From: F23-D06 sp963620035
GTDB taxonomy: Bacteria; Bacteroidota; Bacteroidia; Bacteroidales; WCHB1-69
Assembly: GCA_963620035.1 (NCBI GenBank)
Contig: CAVEXN010000038.1
Location: 1 to 20,166 of the forward strand
Direction of reading: 5' to 3'
Length of the DNA: 20,166 nt
A program made the translations under genes and the position numbers. The number at the start of each line of letters is the position of its first letter. Position 1 is the first letter of the stretch. The notes under the pieces were generated by a model. It was not told the origin of the DNA and searched no databases. It saw only the letters and a program-made list of their open reading frames with translations. Of this stretch, positions 8,047-17,072 are shown one piece after another.

Positions 8047-8268
8047 TTACTCTTTGGCGCGGTAAACTTCGATGACGCCGTCAGGGCAAATCACTGCGCA
8101 ACTGGCGCAGCCTATGCAAGCATCTTCGTTTACTGTTTCCAGGTAATTGTAACCCTTCGCGTTCACATGTTTGGAAAGCGCAATGCAGTTGTTGGGACAT
8201 CCTGTGATGCATACCCCACAACCCTTGCACTTGTCCGTGTCAATGATTAAAGCTCCTTTAAATGCCAT
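8047..8268 (-). CDS. 2-oxoacid:ferredoxin oxidoreductase, delta subunit (2x[4Fe-4S] ferredoxin)
   Basis: A 73-residue dicluster ferredoxin with two Cys-x2-Cys-x2-Cys-x3-Cys-Pro motifs: Cys14/17/20/24 and Cys51/54/57/61. It passes electrons from the catalytic core to soluble ferredoxin. The frame is open to an ATG at 8343, but the promoter -7 box (8341-8348) overlaps that codon, so the ATG at 8268, right at the start of the ferredoxin domain, is the real start. As first gene of the delta-alpha-beta-gamma operon it carries the operon's roughly 65-nt leader. Equivalent names are KorD and VorD. Confidence 0.92.
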   Translation of the reverse strand: MAFKGALIIDTDKCKGCGVCITGCPNNCIALSKHVNAKGYNYLETVNEDACIGCASCAVICPDGVIEVYRAKE

Positions 8269-8340
8269 AAGTTTTTGATTTAACAAGTTATTAAATTGGT
8301 TGTTAGTTGTTATTGCTGTATTTTCTTTTTTAAGAAAGCG

Positions 8341-8348
8341 CAAACATA
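8341..8348 (-). promoter_or_regulatory. -7 box of the 2-oxoacid oxidoreductase operon promoter
   Basis: Read on the minus strand this is TATGTTTG, a full TAnnTTTG match, about 73 bp upstream of the delta-subunit ATG at 8268. No clear -33 TTTG is seen. It overlaps the alternative upstream ATG at 8343, which argues against that start. Confidence 0.6.
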
Positions 8349-8742
8349 CGAAATTTTCAGCAATCGGACAGTACGTTTTTTCTTCATCTTTTATTTGTCT
8401 GAAAAAACGGGGAAATCAAGTTGCTTGATGGCAACACTCTTGGGCTTCCGCTGTTTTTTCCATGCCGATGAAGAGACGTTGGACTTTCCGCAAAGGCGAC
8501 AATCGACCCTCTGAACATAGTGAAGTCATTAAGCCTGCCCGTCGCCTGTCGGCTGGGCAGACAAGCCAAAATCCAAAGAAATCGGTGCGGCAAAGATACT
8601 TTTTTCAGTTGCATTCCGTAAATTATTGTTGAAAGTATCTGATACCGATACAAGGATGCATTTCTTTCGAAAACATACTATTTTACATCCGTCTCCGTTA
8701 TGTTCCTGTCTATCTGGAAAAACATTTCAAATATCAGGCAAA
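8349..8742. other. divergent intergenic region between the vor operon and the A2M gene
   Basis: About 390 bp between the vor promoter and the A2M start. Short frames occur on both strands but none resembles a protein. One weak -7-like box for the rightward A2M gene is TACTTTTT at 8597-8604 (last base differs from TAnnTTTG), which would leave a leader of about 130 nt. The A2M frame is open from 8626, but the 39 residues before the Met at 8743 precede a good signal peptide and are read here as leader. Confidence 0.5.
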
Positions 8743-11700
8743 ATGAAAAAAAACGTCTTGACCTCCATTTTCTGCACTTTCGCCTTTTGGGTTATCTATA
8801 CCTGCGCCGTAGGGCAAAGCGACCTTGCAAATGCTTACGATTCGCTTTGGGTCCGGTACCGCAACACCAACCGGGCCTTTATCCTCGACTGCAACCGGAT
8901 GCTTGACACCATCAGCCGGAAAGCCATCCGCGAGCTCAACGAGCACCAGCAGTTCCGCACCGACTATGAACGGGTGGAACTGAACCGCCGCTACAACCCC
9001 TCGTGGAACGACAAGGCAACCCTGCTCTATCTTGACTCCGTCAGGGCGTTGCCCCACACGACGCCTTACATCTGCCTGTATCATTACCTCATGGGCATCA
9101 CACTCGAGAACTGCCTGACCTCGAATGCCTTTTCCACTCCTATCAGCCAGAACCACGACCTGCACAAATTTGACGAGTGGACCAGCAAAGATATGGAGAG
9201 CGTGTCGCGGCAACACTTCGACACCTGCTTTGCCATGCTGCAACAGCTCGTCGCCTGCCCGGCCGCCGACTTCTCCTTCATGCTTGGCGGCGATGCGTCT
9301 TTCCGGAATCTTCGCCCTACCCTTTTCGACATTGTCGTGCAAGACCGCCTTGTCCACACAAACGACACCACCGAGGCATTCACCCTAATCGACAAAGCGA
9401 TAGGAAGCCATACCTTGCCGGAAGACCGCAATGCCATCATCGACTACGAATTGCTGCGCCTAGACCTGCGCCTCCGAGACCCGGGCTCGTCAATACCCGA
9501 AACTTGCGGCCGGTATCTCAATGAAGTGGCAGCGCTGGAGGAACAATACGGCATTGACGACGCCTTTGACTATGTGCGCGGCATCCGCCTGTTTGAGGCA
9601 GGCTGCAGCAGCGACAGCACCAACGACTGTTTTGCCATAGCGCTGTATTATTTCGACAAACTGATTGCGAAAGACGAGAATCCATATTTCGTGCAAAATG
9701 CACTGTACTGCAAAGAGCATATTCTGCTGCCGGAACTGCACCTTAACAGCAGGGATCAAGACCGCATACCTGCGCCGAAACAACGCCTCGCCATCCGTTA
9801 CCGCAACATCGACACGCTCTACGTCAGCGTTTACAGGACAGACGATGCCAAGCCGATTGACTATCACTACAACCCCAACCTTGACCGCACCGTGCTTGAC
9901 TCTGCCGCAGTGTCACAACTCGGCAGTCACATTCAGCGGGAACGGTTCGTGCTGAAAAATCCCGTACCCTACAATGCCTACACCACAGAACTATTGCTCG
10001 ACTCGCTGCCGGCAGGCTGCTACACCCTCATCTTCCATCGTGCCGCCGCCTGGGACACGGCATCAACACTGCTGACGACCGCCATCCACGTCACCGACAT
10101 CAAACTCACGGGATGGTCAATCGACGGAAAGGCACGGCTGGCTGTCAATCACCGCACATCGGGAGAACCTTTCGCATACCGCCGCACTGACGTGAAAGGC
10201 AGAATCCCCGCCATCCTGTTCACCAACAAGAACGGCGAAGTCGGCATACCTGCCCTTTTGCAGGAAAACCGTACATACCGGGATCTGTACCACATCCGCT
10301 TCCGCGACCATAACGACCTTTATTCCACCCGGTTCCTCGTCGGGAAACCATACCGCAGCAAAAGACCCCTTACCGAAAACAGACGACAGTCGGCAACGGG
10401 ACGCATCTGCCTTTTCACCGACCGCACGCTATACCGCCCCGGGCAGACTTTATATTTCAAGAGCATCGCCGAACATGACGGGAAAACCTTTTCCGGGCGG
10501 CCCGTCACCGTAACACTGAACGACAAAAACGGGAAAATCATCGACTCCTTGCATCTGACCTCATCGGAACACGGCAGTGCCGCCGGCGAGTTCAAAATCC
10601 CGAACTCCTCAATCGGTCGCCACTCCCTTTCTGTCCGCATAGATGGGAAGAAAGCATCGTACTATGCACGAAAGAGCATTGACGTGGCAGAATACAAACT
10701 CCCGGCTTTCAGCATTGCGCTCGACATTGACACCAACGAAACCATGGCAGGCGACACGCTGGGCATCGGCGGAAAAGTCATTGCCCTCAACGGCGTGCCT
10801 GTAGCGGGCGCTGCCGTCACGTTGCAAATCTCAACGGTCGGCAAATACTTTGCGGCTGATCATTCCAACGAAACCGGGAAAAGTCTGAAAGAAGACGTCG
10901 TCTGCGATGCTGAAGGGGAATTCCTATACCGTTATGCAACGCCGAAGTGCGAGAAAGACTACGGCATCGAGATCAAAGCCACCGCCACCGACCTTAACGG
11001 AGAAACCCACTCCGCCTACCATCATTTCCGGATTTCCGCCCATCCGCTCAATCTGCTTGTCACGGGCATCGGAGACATCGACCTGTCGAGTAAAGACTCC
11101 CTGAAATGGACAGTTTCACCTGTCAACCTTGACGAGGTTTTGCAATCCGTTGCCGTGCGTGTCCGTGTGGAGCAACTTGAAACGCCGAGCCTTTACCGCG
11201 AATGTCTCTTTTCCGGAACCGGAGAGCCCGGCCAGCCCCTTTACGACACGGCAACCTACCGCCGCTTCTTTCCGCAATTCGGTCTCAACCCTGACGAGAA
11301 ACATAAATCGTTGTGGCCCGCATCTGACATCCTGCTCGACAGCACAAAAGTATGCAAGCCCGACTCCACTTTCCACATCTCCATCAAGCGCTGGCCTATC
11401 GGCAACTACAAAGCCATTTTTACCTGTACAGACAAGAATGGCGACACGATAAAGCAGACATACACGTTCGGGATTTACCGTTCAGACACCACTGTCACAC
11501 AACGTTACGAACCGGTGTGGGTTTATTTCAAGACTGTTCCGCAAGCCGGTGGAATGGTCACCGTCGTAGCGGGCACCTACCTCAAGGAGGCACTGCTCAT
11601 CTGCAACGTCTATCAAGGCAAGCGGCTGCTGCAAACCAAATCTTTCAGACTGGACCGGTCGCAGACATCATTCTCCATAAAAACCAGAAAGCATGGCGGA

Positions 11701-14700
11701 ACCTCAATCAGTGTCAATGCGCGCGTCATACAAAACGGATACTGCTATCAGAAAGACTGCACCGGACATCTTCGCATCCCCGCCACAGAAACGGTCAGCC
11801 ATACGCTCCCTTTGGAACTCACTCATTGGAACAATATTGCTGAACCCGGCAGTCAAGAACACTGGGAACTGCAGATTCCCCATGCCGCAAACACGCTGCA
11901 AGAATCTGCTGAAGTGCTTGCCTGGATGATTGACTGCAGCCTTTATGAATTAGGCATGAGCCAACCGCCCTATAATCTCTTCTCCCCTATAGTTCCCGCC
12001 CACAACAGATACAGAAAAATGACATCTGAATACAATTATATTTATTATCAGGACCTCTCCGACCCGTTTCTCATCTATACGGCAAGTTCGCTGGCCAAGC
12101 CGCGAACCGGCCGGAACAAAACATACGAAACCATTGAATGGATGCGGAAACGCCGCTACCGGGATCTCCTCTTGACCAACGGGGCAGGCTTAACACTCGA
12201 AAGCGAACCTTTGTCATTATACGACAATAACGTATTCGAAGAAGACGTAACTGACAACGTTGCTTTATATTCCAAAAGAAAAACTGCGGCCATAATGTTG
12301 TACGGCAACGGGGAGTCGGCCGGTTTTGCCGAAGATGCCATATCCGACGTTTCCTTGGAAGAAACAACAGACTTGACGTCGGCGGAAGAGACTGCCGGTG
12401 CGGGCACGACTTTCCAATTCTCGCCCGCCTGGAAAATCAGAAGCCGGTTCACGGAGACCGCATTCTTTTACCCCACCTTGAAAACGGACAAAGAGGGGAC
12501 GTTGAAGATTGACTTCACCCTTCCCGACCAATATGGCAAGTGGCAGTTCTTCGCGCTTGCGCACACGCCGTCGATGCAGAGCGGCTCGTTGACCGCGTTC
12601 CTGCAGTCGCGCAAGACTATGATGATCCAGGGCAACGCACCCCGGTTTTTGCGTGAGGGCGACACCCTGACATTCCAAGTACGGCTCACGAACCTCAGCG
12701 ACACTGCGCTGAACGGCAAAGTCGCCATCCGCTTCTTCGACGGTTCTACCGGCGAGCCGTTGCACATTCTTGTCAACGAGAGCGACACACTACAGGACTT
12801 CCGTTGTGCCCCTCTGGGCAATGAGGCTGCCGGCTGGCAGATAGCCGTGCCGCTTGACGTGCCGCTAATCGGCTACCGTGTACTGGCGCAAGCGGGACAA
12901 TACGGCGACGGTGAAGAAAACGTGCTGCCGGTTTTGTCGCGCCGCACACTGGTGACGGAGTCGCAGCCCTTCGCAGTTCCGGCGAACCGCGACACCACCA
13001 TCCTCTTCCGTAAAATGCAGGAATGCACCTCGCCGACCGTCCAGCCGTACCGATACACGATGGAAATCACAGGCAACCCCACATGGATAGCCATACAGTC
13101 GCTGCCTTATCTGACCAAAGACCGCTACGACTGCAACGAACAGATCTTCTCCAAACTTTTTGCGGAAGCCTTAACCTTGCACATTGTCAACCGACATCCC
13201 GAAATCGAGAAGACATACAAGGACTGGCATGCCGACACGCTGCACAACTCCTTGGCCTCGCCGTTGACCAAAAACGAGCGACTCAAGAGCATTCTTTTGG
13301 AAGAGACCCCCTGGGCAGACGAGGCGAATCTGGAAACGGAACAGAAAAGCGCATTGGCAAACCTTTTTGACAAAAACAGTCTTGAAGCCCGGATTGCCAG
13401 ACAGTCTAAGGAGTTGCTGCGCAACCAGACCGCTGCCGGCAGTTGGGGCTGGTTCGGCAAAGGAGACGGCTGCGAGCGCATCACCAACTACATTGTGGCA
13501 GGCTACCGCAAACTGAAGCGCCTCGGCATCAACATCCCGGGCTCCGATGACATGGTCAACAAAGCCATCCGCTACTTGGACGAACAGCAGGAAAACCGGT
13601 ATCGCCGGTATGTAGAAGAGGGCGGTGCCGACAAAAGTGCCCCTTTCTATCTCAGCCGTAATGACCTGCAGTACATGTATATAAAAACGACTGACGAATC
13701 CGACAGTATATGGCTGCAGCAACCTTACGTCAGAAACCTGTTTGCACACCTCACGGACAACCTGTACGAAGCCGACCGGATGCGACAAGCCGAGACCGCT
13801 CTCATTCTGCACCATGCTGGGCTGGAACAGGAGGCCGAACGGGTAATGGAGGCCTTGCGGCAACAAGCCGGCAGGAGCGAAAGCATGGGTATGTATTGGC
13901 CAGACCGTCGCGACGGGCAGTTCCTTTATCCGCGCTATTACGGCTGGGGGCAGTCGCCCATAGAGCAACAGACCCTGTTCATAGAGGCATTCCGGGAAAT
14001 CTCGCCTCGTCAAGACGAACTGGACGCCATGGTACAATGGCTGCTGCTGCAACGGAAGAACAGTTGTTGGAGCAACACCAAGTCAACGGCCGAAGCCGTC
14101 TATGCCATACTGGGCGGCAAGCATGCAGCAGCCACATCCGCATCTGCCACCGTCATCAGCGTCGGAGGACAGACCTTCACCCCGGCTGATGACCCGCAGG
14201 CCGAGGCCGGCACCGAATACCTGCAACACGTTTGGGGCGCTGACGAATTGACACCTGATTTGGCAGAGATTACCATCCGCACCGACACGCTGCATCCCGT
14301 CTATGGCGGCTGCTATTGGCAATATCTGGAAGACAAAGACAACATAACGGAAGCCGGCGCAGGTTTGCGTATCGAACGTTCGCTCTACCATGCCATACCG
14401 GCGGATGGAATGCGGCTTGACTCCGTCACCGCCGGGAATCCGGCACGACTCGGCGAACGGCTCATCGTAAGGATTGTCGTCAAAGCCGACCGCGATTTGG
14501 AATACATCCACATCAAAGACGAGCGGGCCTCTTCCTTCGAACCGGTTGCAACGTTTGAAAAACACGGATGGCAGAATGGTTTCCCCTATTATGAAGTCAC
14601 GCGAGATGCCGCCACCCACTTCTTCATTGACGCCTTGGACAAAGGGACACACATCCTCGAATATGAAGTCACGGTCACCCGGACGGGACACTTCAGCAAC

Positions 14701-14781
14701 GGCATCGCTACGGTTGAATGTCTCTATTCGCCCGAATACAGGGCACAAAGTTCTAGTTCGCGTATCAGCATAGAGCCGTGA
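8743..14781 (+). CDS. alpha-2-macroglobulin family protein with thioester motif
   Basis: A 2012-residue exported protein. The start is set at 8743, where Met-Lys-Lys-Asn begins a signal peptide (hydrophobic residues 5-20); Cys21 follows Ile-Tyr-Thr, a poor lipobox, so either signal peptidase I cleavage near residue 24 or a non-canonical lipoprotein is possible. Recognisable regions in order: MG2-type domain with the TDRTLYRPGQ hallmark at 559-568 and the following VAEYKLPAF; A2M domain with the FTETAFFYPTL signature near 1236-1246 and the WQFFALAHTP stretch from 1267; thioester domain with Cys-Asn-Glu-Gln at 1464-1467 and a helical barrel through about 1790 (SWGWFG near 1566, CWSNTKSTAEA from 1775); C-terminal macroglobulin domain ending near 2005. 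CxEQ is the internal thioester of protease-trapping A2Ms. In bacteria these are thought to protect the envelope against proteases by covalent capture. It is probably a monocistronic gene, because a new promoter follows at 14800. Confidence 0.93.
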   Translation: MKKNVLTSIFCTFAFWVIYTCAVGQSDLANAYDSLWVRYRNTNRAFILDCNRMLDTISRKAIRELNEHQQFRTDYERVELNRRYNPSWNDKATLLYLDSVRALPHTTPYICLYHYLMGITLENCLTSNAFSTPISQNHDLHKFDEWTSKDMESVSRQHFDTCFAMLQQLVACPAADFSFMLGGDASFRNLRPTLFDIVVQDRLVHTNDTTEAFTLIDKAIGSHTLPEDRNAIIDYELLRLDLRLRDPGSSIPETCGRYLNEVAALEEQYGIDDAFDYVRGIRLFEAGCSSDSTNDCFAIALYYFDKLIAKDENPYFVQNALYCKEHILLPELHLNSRDQDRIPAPKQRLAIRYRNIDTLYVSVYRTDDAKPIDYHYNPNLDRTVLDSAAVSQLGSHIQRERFVLKNPVPYNAYTTELLLDSLPAGCYTLIFHRAAAWDTASTLLTTAIHVTDIKLTGWSIDGKARLAVNHRTSGEPFAYRRTDVKGRIPAILFTNKNGEVGIPALLQENRTYRDLYHIRFRDHNDLYSTRFLVGKPYRSKRPLTENRRQSATGRICLFTDRTLYRPGQTLYFKSIAEHDGKTFSGRPVTVTLNDKNGKIIDSLHLTSSEHGSAAGEFKIPNSSIGRHSLSVRIDGKKASYYARKSIDVAEYKLPAFSIALDIDTNETMAGDTLGIGGKVIALNGVPVAGAAVTLQISTVGKYFAADHSNETGKSLKEDVVCDAEGEFLYRYATPKCEKDYGIEIKATATDLNGETHSAYHHFRISAHPLNLLVTGIGDIDLSSKDSLKWTVSPVNLDEVLQSVAVRVRVEQLETPSLYRECLFSGTGEPGQPLYDTATYRRFFPQFGLNPDEKHKSLWPASDILLDSTKVCKPDSTFHISIKRWPIGNYKAIFTCTDKNGDTIKQTYTFGIYRSDTTVTQRYEPVWVYFKTVPQAGGMVTVVAGTYLKEALLICNVYQGKRLLQTKSFRLDRSQTSFSIKTRKHGGTSISVNARVIQNGYCYQKDCTGHLRIPATETVSHTLPLELTHWNNIAEPGSQEHWELQIPHAANTLQESAEVLAWMIDCSLYELGMSQPPYNLFSPIVPAHNRYRKMTSEYNYIYYQDLSDPFLIYTASSLAKPRTGRNKTYETIEWMRKRRYRDLLLTNGAGLTLESEPLSLYDNNVFEEDVTDNVALYSKRKTAAIMLYGNGESAGFAEDAISDVSLEETTDLTSAEETAGAGTTFQFSPAWKIRSRFTETAFFYPTLKTDKEGTLKIDFTLPDQYGKWQFFALAHTPSMQSGSLTAFLQSRKTMMIQGNAPRFLREGDTLTFQVRLTNLSDTALNGKVAIRFFDGSTGEPLHILVNESDTLQDFRCAPLGNEAAGWQIAVPLDVPLIGYRVLAQAGQYGDGEENVLPVLSRRTLVTESQPFAVPANRDTTILFRKMQECTSPTVQPYRYTMEITGNPTWIAIQSLPYLTKDRYDCNEQIFSKLFAEALTLHIVNRHPEIEKTYKDWHADTLHNSLASPLTKNERLKSILLEETPWADEANLETEQKSALANLFDKNSLEARIARQSKELLRNQTAAGSWGWFGKGDGCERITNYIVAGYRKLKRLGINIPGSDDMVNKAIRYLDEQQENRYRRYVEEGGADKSAPFYLSRNDLQYMYIKTTDESDSIWLQQPYVRNLFAHLTDNLYEADRMRQAETALILHHAGLEQEAERVMEALRQQAGRSESMGMYWPDRRDGQFLYPRYYGWGQSPIEQQTLFIEAFREISPRQDELDAMVQWLLLQRKNSCWSNTKSTAEAVYAILGGKHAAATSASATVISVGGQTFTPADDPQAEAGTEYLQHVWGADELTPDLAEITIRTDTLHPVYGGCYWQYLEDKDNITEAGAGLRIERSLYHAIPADGMRLDSVTAGNPARLGERLIVRIVVKADRDLEYIHIKDERASSFEPVATFEKHGWQNGFPYYEVTRDAATHFFIDALDKGTHILEYEVTVTRTGHFSNGIATVECLYSPEYRAQSSSSRISIEP

Positions 14782-14799
14782 GGCATCCTGAAACCGGCA

Positions 14800-14830
14800 T
14801 TTGTCCTTTGGATGTTTTTTTGTATTTTTG
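14800..14830 (+). promoter_or_regulatory. promoter (-33 TTTG, -7 TATTTTTG) of the methyltransferase-mce-DUF4199-GT2 operon
   Basis: TTTG at 14800-14803 and TATTTTTG at 14823-14830 are separated by exactly 19 bp, the full Bacteroidetes promoter arrangement. Transcription should start near 14837. This lies downstream of the TTG that would open the longest frame (14801), so the translation start must be further in, at the GTG at 14861. Confidence 0.8.
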
Positions 14831-14860
14831 CGGCTTTATAAAAAAACAACTCACAACAAC

Positions 14861-15646
14861 GTGGCGCTCATACAGTCTTACGAAAAATCCGGCAGTCTGC
14901 TGTTCAAATACCGCGGGCAAATCCCTGTCGTTATCTTCGTGATAACGGTTCCGCTCCTTTTCTTCACCAACGAAACGCTCTATTTGCAGCTTTCGGCTGG
15001 CAATTGTCAGGCATTGCGCATTGTAGTGACAATACTCGCACTGTTGATATCGTTTTCGGGGCTGGCACTCAGGGCTTACACCGTAAGCACCACCCCAAAG
15101 GGGACATCAGGACGAAACACCTCCAAGCAGGTGGCCGACCGGCTGAACACCACAGGCATATACTCCGTAGTGCGCCATCCGCTCTATCTGGCCAACTACC
15201 TCATTTGGGGCGGAATGCTGGTATTCACGATGAACATCTCCATCTTCCTCATCGTATCGCTGTTCTACTGGATCTATTACGAGCGCATCATGTTTGCCGA
15301 GGAGGCCTTTCTCCGAAAGCAGTTCGGGGAGCAGTTCGAGACGTGGGCGGCAAAAGTGCCGGCATTCATCCCACGTTTCTCCCTCTTCAAAGGAGGTGAC
15401 CTTAAATTCTCGTTCAAAACCTTTGTCAGACGCGAATACGCCACCTGGTTTTCCGCCATTTTTTCATACACATCCATCGATTATCTGATGTACTGCGCCA
15501 TAGCAAGAACAAGCGGAACACTCTCCGCGGCTTACTGGTTGCGGCCGTCGCTAATTGTGCTGGCCGTCAGTTTTGTAGTCGTACTGGTCATCAAGTGCAT
15601 CAAGCGCTGCACTACCTTGCTTCAGGCGGACAGCGGCAGAGACTGA
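14861..15646 (+). CDS. isoprenylcysteine carboxyl methyltransferase-like membrane methyltransferase
   Basis: A 261-residue integral membrane protein, starting at GTG 14861 because the promoter overlaps the only longer start. Hydrophobic segments are near residues 21-35, 51-71, 110-140 (probably a helical hairpin) and 228-246. Residues 99-112 carry the ICMT/PEMT-type signature GIYSVVRHPLYLAN with Arg-His-Pro at 105-107, followed by Glu141 and Glu147/148 and the typical FG..F..W...VP ending near 155-168, which together form the S-adenosylmethionine site in this superfamily. The acceptor is unknown; bacterial relatives methylate lipids, including lipid A phosphate in Leptospira (LmtA), but nothing here fixes that. 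A C-terminal extension of about 90 residues follows the conserved core. It is first in a probable four-gene operon. Confidence 0.82.
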   Translation: MALIQSYEKSGSLLFKYRGQIPVVIFVITVPLLFFTNETLYLQLSAGNCQALRIVVTILALLISFSGLALRAYTVSTTPKGTSGRNTSKQVADRLNTTGIYSVVRHPLYLANYLIWGGMLVFTMNISIFLIVSLFYWIYYERIMFAEEAFLRKQFGEQFETWAAKVPAFIPRFSLFKGGDLKFSFKTFVRREYATWFSAIFSYTSIDYLMYCAIARTSGTLSAAYWLRPSLIVLAVSFVVVLVIKCIKRCTTLLQADSGRD

Positions 15647-15698
15647 TTCTCAACACAGCATAATTGAAACATTCATCAATACAGCAAAATACAATATC

Positions 15699-16109
15699 AT
15701 GGACATCACACACATCGAACATCTCGGCATCGCCGTCAAAAGCCTGGAAACAGCCATTCCTTATTACGAACAGATTCTGGGTATGAAGTGCTACAGCATC
15801 GAAGAGGTGAAAGACCAAAAAGTGAAGACCGCATTCTTCAAGGTCGGGCAGACCAAAATCGAGTTGCTGGAGCCGACAAGTCCGGACAGCACCATTGCCA
15901 AATTCATCGAAAACAAAGGCGAAGGGATCCACCACCTTGCCTTTGCCGTTCCTGACACGGCGGAAGCCCTGAACGAGCTTTCCGCGAAAGGAATCCGCCT
16001 GATTGACGCTGCACCGAGAGCCGGCGCCGAGGGGCTCGCCATCGGTTTTGCACATCCCAAGTCCACGGGCGGAGTGCTGACAGAATTCTGCTGCAAAAAA
16101 GAAGAATAA
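15699..16109 (+). CDS. mce: methylmalonyl-CoA epimerase
   Basis: A 136-residue glyoxalase/VOC-fold enzyme that interconverts (R)- and (S)-methylmalonyl-CoA, a step between succinyl-CoA and propionyl-CoA in the succinate/propionate pathway. Two babb modules are visible: the first starts HIEHLGIAVKSLE (residues 5-17) with His8 as metal ligand, the second GIHHLAFAV (76-84). Together with Glu129 in LTEF these match the metal ligands of the family, and the TKIELLEP stretch (52-59) is the usual strand. Length is standard. It sits 52 bp after the methyltransferase and 13 bp before DUF4199; the biotin-dependent methylmalonyl-CoA decarboxylase genes that often follow mce in Bacteroidales are absent here. 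Confidence 0.93.
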   Translation: MDITHIEHLGIAVKSLETAIPYYEQILGMKCYSIEEVKDQKVKTAFFKVGQTKIELLEPTSPDSTIAKFIENKGEGIHHLAFAVPDTAEALNELSAKGIRLIDAAPRAGAEGLAIGFAHPKSTGGVLTEFCCKKEE

Positions 16110-16122
16110 CGGAAGTCAAAGC

Positions 16123-17058
16123 ATGAACGAGAAAAAACATTGGGTCGTCTGCCTCAAATGGGGCGTGTTCCTGGGTGTCGCGCTGGCCTTGTTTGAACTG
16201 GTCAAGATGGCGGCGCGCAACATCGAATACGGGAATGCCAAGATGCTCGACATTGCCCTGATCATTGCCTACATCCTGCTCCTATATGGTGGCATCAAGG
16301 AATTCAAGGACAATTATCCTAAAAGGCTCTCTTTTTCGAAAGCATTTGCTGGATGCCTGCTTATTTCCCTTGTCGGTTCTGCTATTTTCTTCTGCTACAG
16401 TATAGTCCACTACTCTTTCATCGAGAAAGACGGTCTGGCGAGGAAGCACGAGATCGCATTGGAGAACTTCAGGAAAACGCTTGAGCGAGACACCATCTCG
16501 GGCAATGAACTGCAAGCCTATCTGGACACCACCGCCGTGATGATGGATATACAGGAAAAGCAGTTCTGCGAGGCGTCAGGCATCAGCGACACGCTCCGGG
16601 CCGAAATACACAAAGGCACGGAATTGATAAACCGCTACTATAGCGAGAAACTGGCCGCAATGCGCACGCTTGACACAACAGACAGCTACCGGCTTGCCAA
16701 CTTCTCGCAATATGCGCGCAAGGTGCTTATAGAGACATTGCAGTCGTACGTTGAGCAAAACCTTGACCGGCCTTCCACGGAAAGCATCAAGGAAATCGTG
16801 CAGAAAACCGACCGCCAGTTGCCCGCCGTCAACCCCGCGACCCTGCGCTATGAGCAACGCAAGTCGCATGTGCCGGAATACACACGCGTTGAGGTCTATG
16901 CCTCTGCCAACGCGCTCATGGATCTGATTTACGGCATGTTTTTCGGCATCTTTGTCGCCATGTTCCACTACAAGTCAAAAAAAACCGACGAACTGTACGA
17001 GCCGGCCGCCGCCGATGCCGGAGAACCCGACGAAGAATCATCCACAAAAGAAAACTAA
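16123..17058 (+). CDS. DUF4199 domain-containing membrane protein
   Basis: A 311-residue membrane protein. Three N-terminal hydrophobic helices (about residues 8-26, 42-56 and 75-97) are followed by a soluble helical region (about 100-260) and a last membrane helix (about 264-283) with an acidic, polar C-terminal tail. This arrangement, with the split between N- and C-terminal helices, matches DUF4199 proteins of Bacteroidetes, whose function is unknown. It lies 13 bp after mce and 14 bp before a GT2 glycosyltransferase. The pairing of DUF4199 with this GT2 is, as far as I recall, common in the group, suggesting they act together on an envelope glycan or lipid. Confidence 0.85.
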   Translation: MNEKKHWVVCLKWGVFLGVALALFELVKMAARNIEYGNAKMLDIALIIAYILLLYGGIKEFKDNYPKRLSFSKAFAGCLLISLVGSAIFFCYSIVHYSFIEKDGLARKHEIALENFRKTLERDTISGNELQAYLDTTAVMMDIQEKQFCEASGISDTLRAEIHKGTELINRYYSEKLAAMRTLDTTDSYRLANFSQYARKVLIETLQSYVEQNLDRPSTESIKEIVQKTDRQLPAVNPATLRYEQRKSHVPEYTRVEVYASANALMDLIYGMFFGIFVAMFHYKSKKTDELYEPAAADAGEPDEESSTKEN

Positions 17059-17072
17059 AAGCACAGAAAGAC

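Noticed and set aside
8384..8653. Minus-strand 89-codon frame between the vor operon and the A2M gene
   Set aside because: Composition is not protein-like, with no signal, helix pattern or known motif, and it lies upstream of the vor promoter in intergenic DNA.
13171..14052. Long minus-strand frame (293 codons) inside the A2M gene
   Set aside because: It is antisense to the thioester domain, whose plus-strand reading matches the A2M family throughout. The frame has no recognisable domain and reflects codon bias of the real gene.
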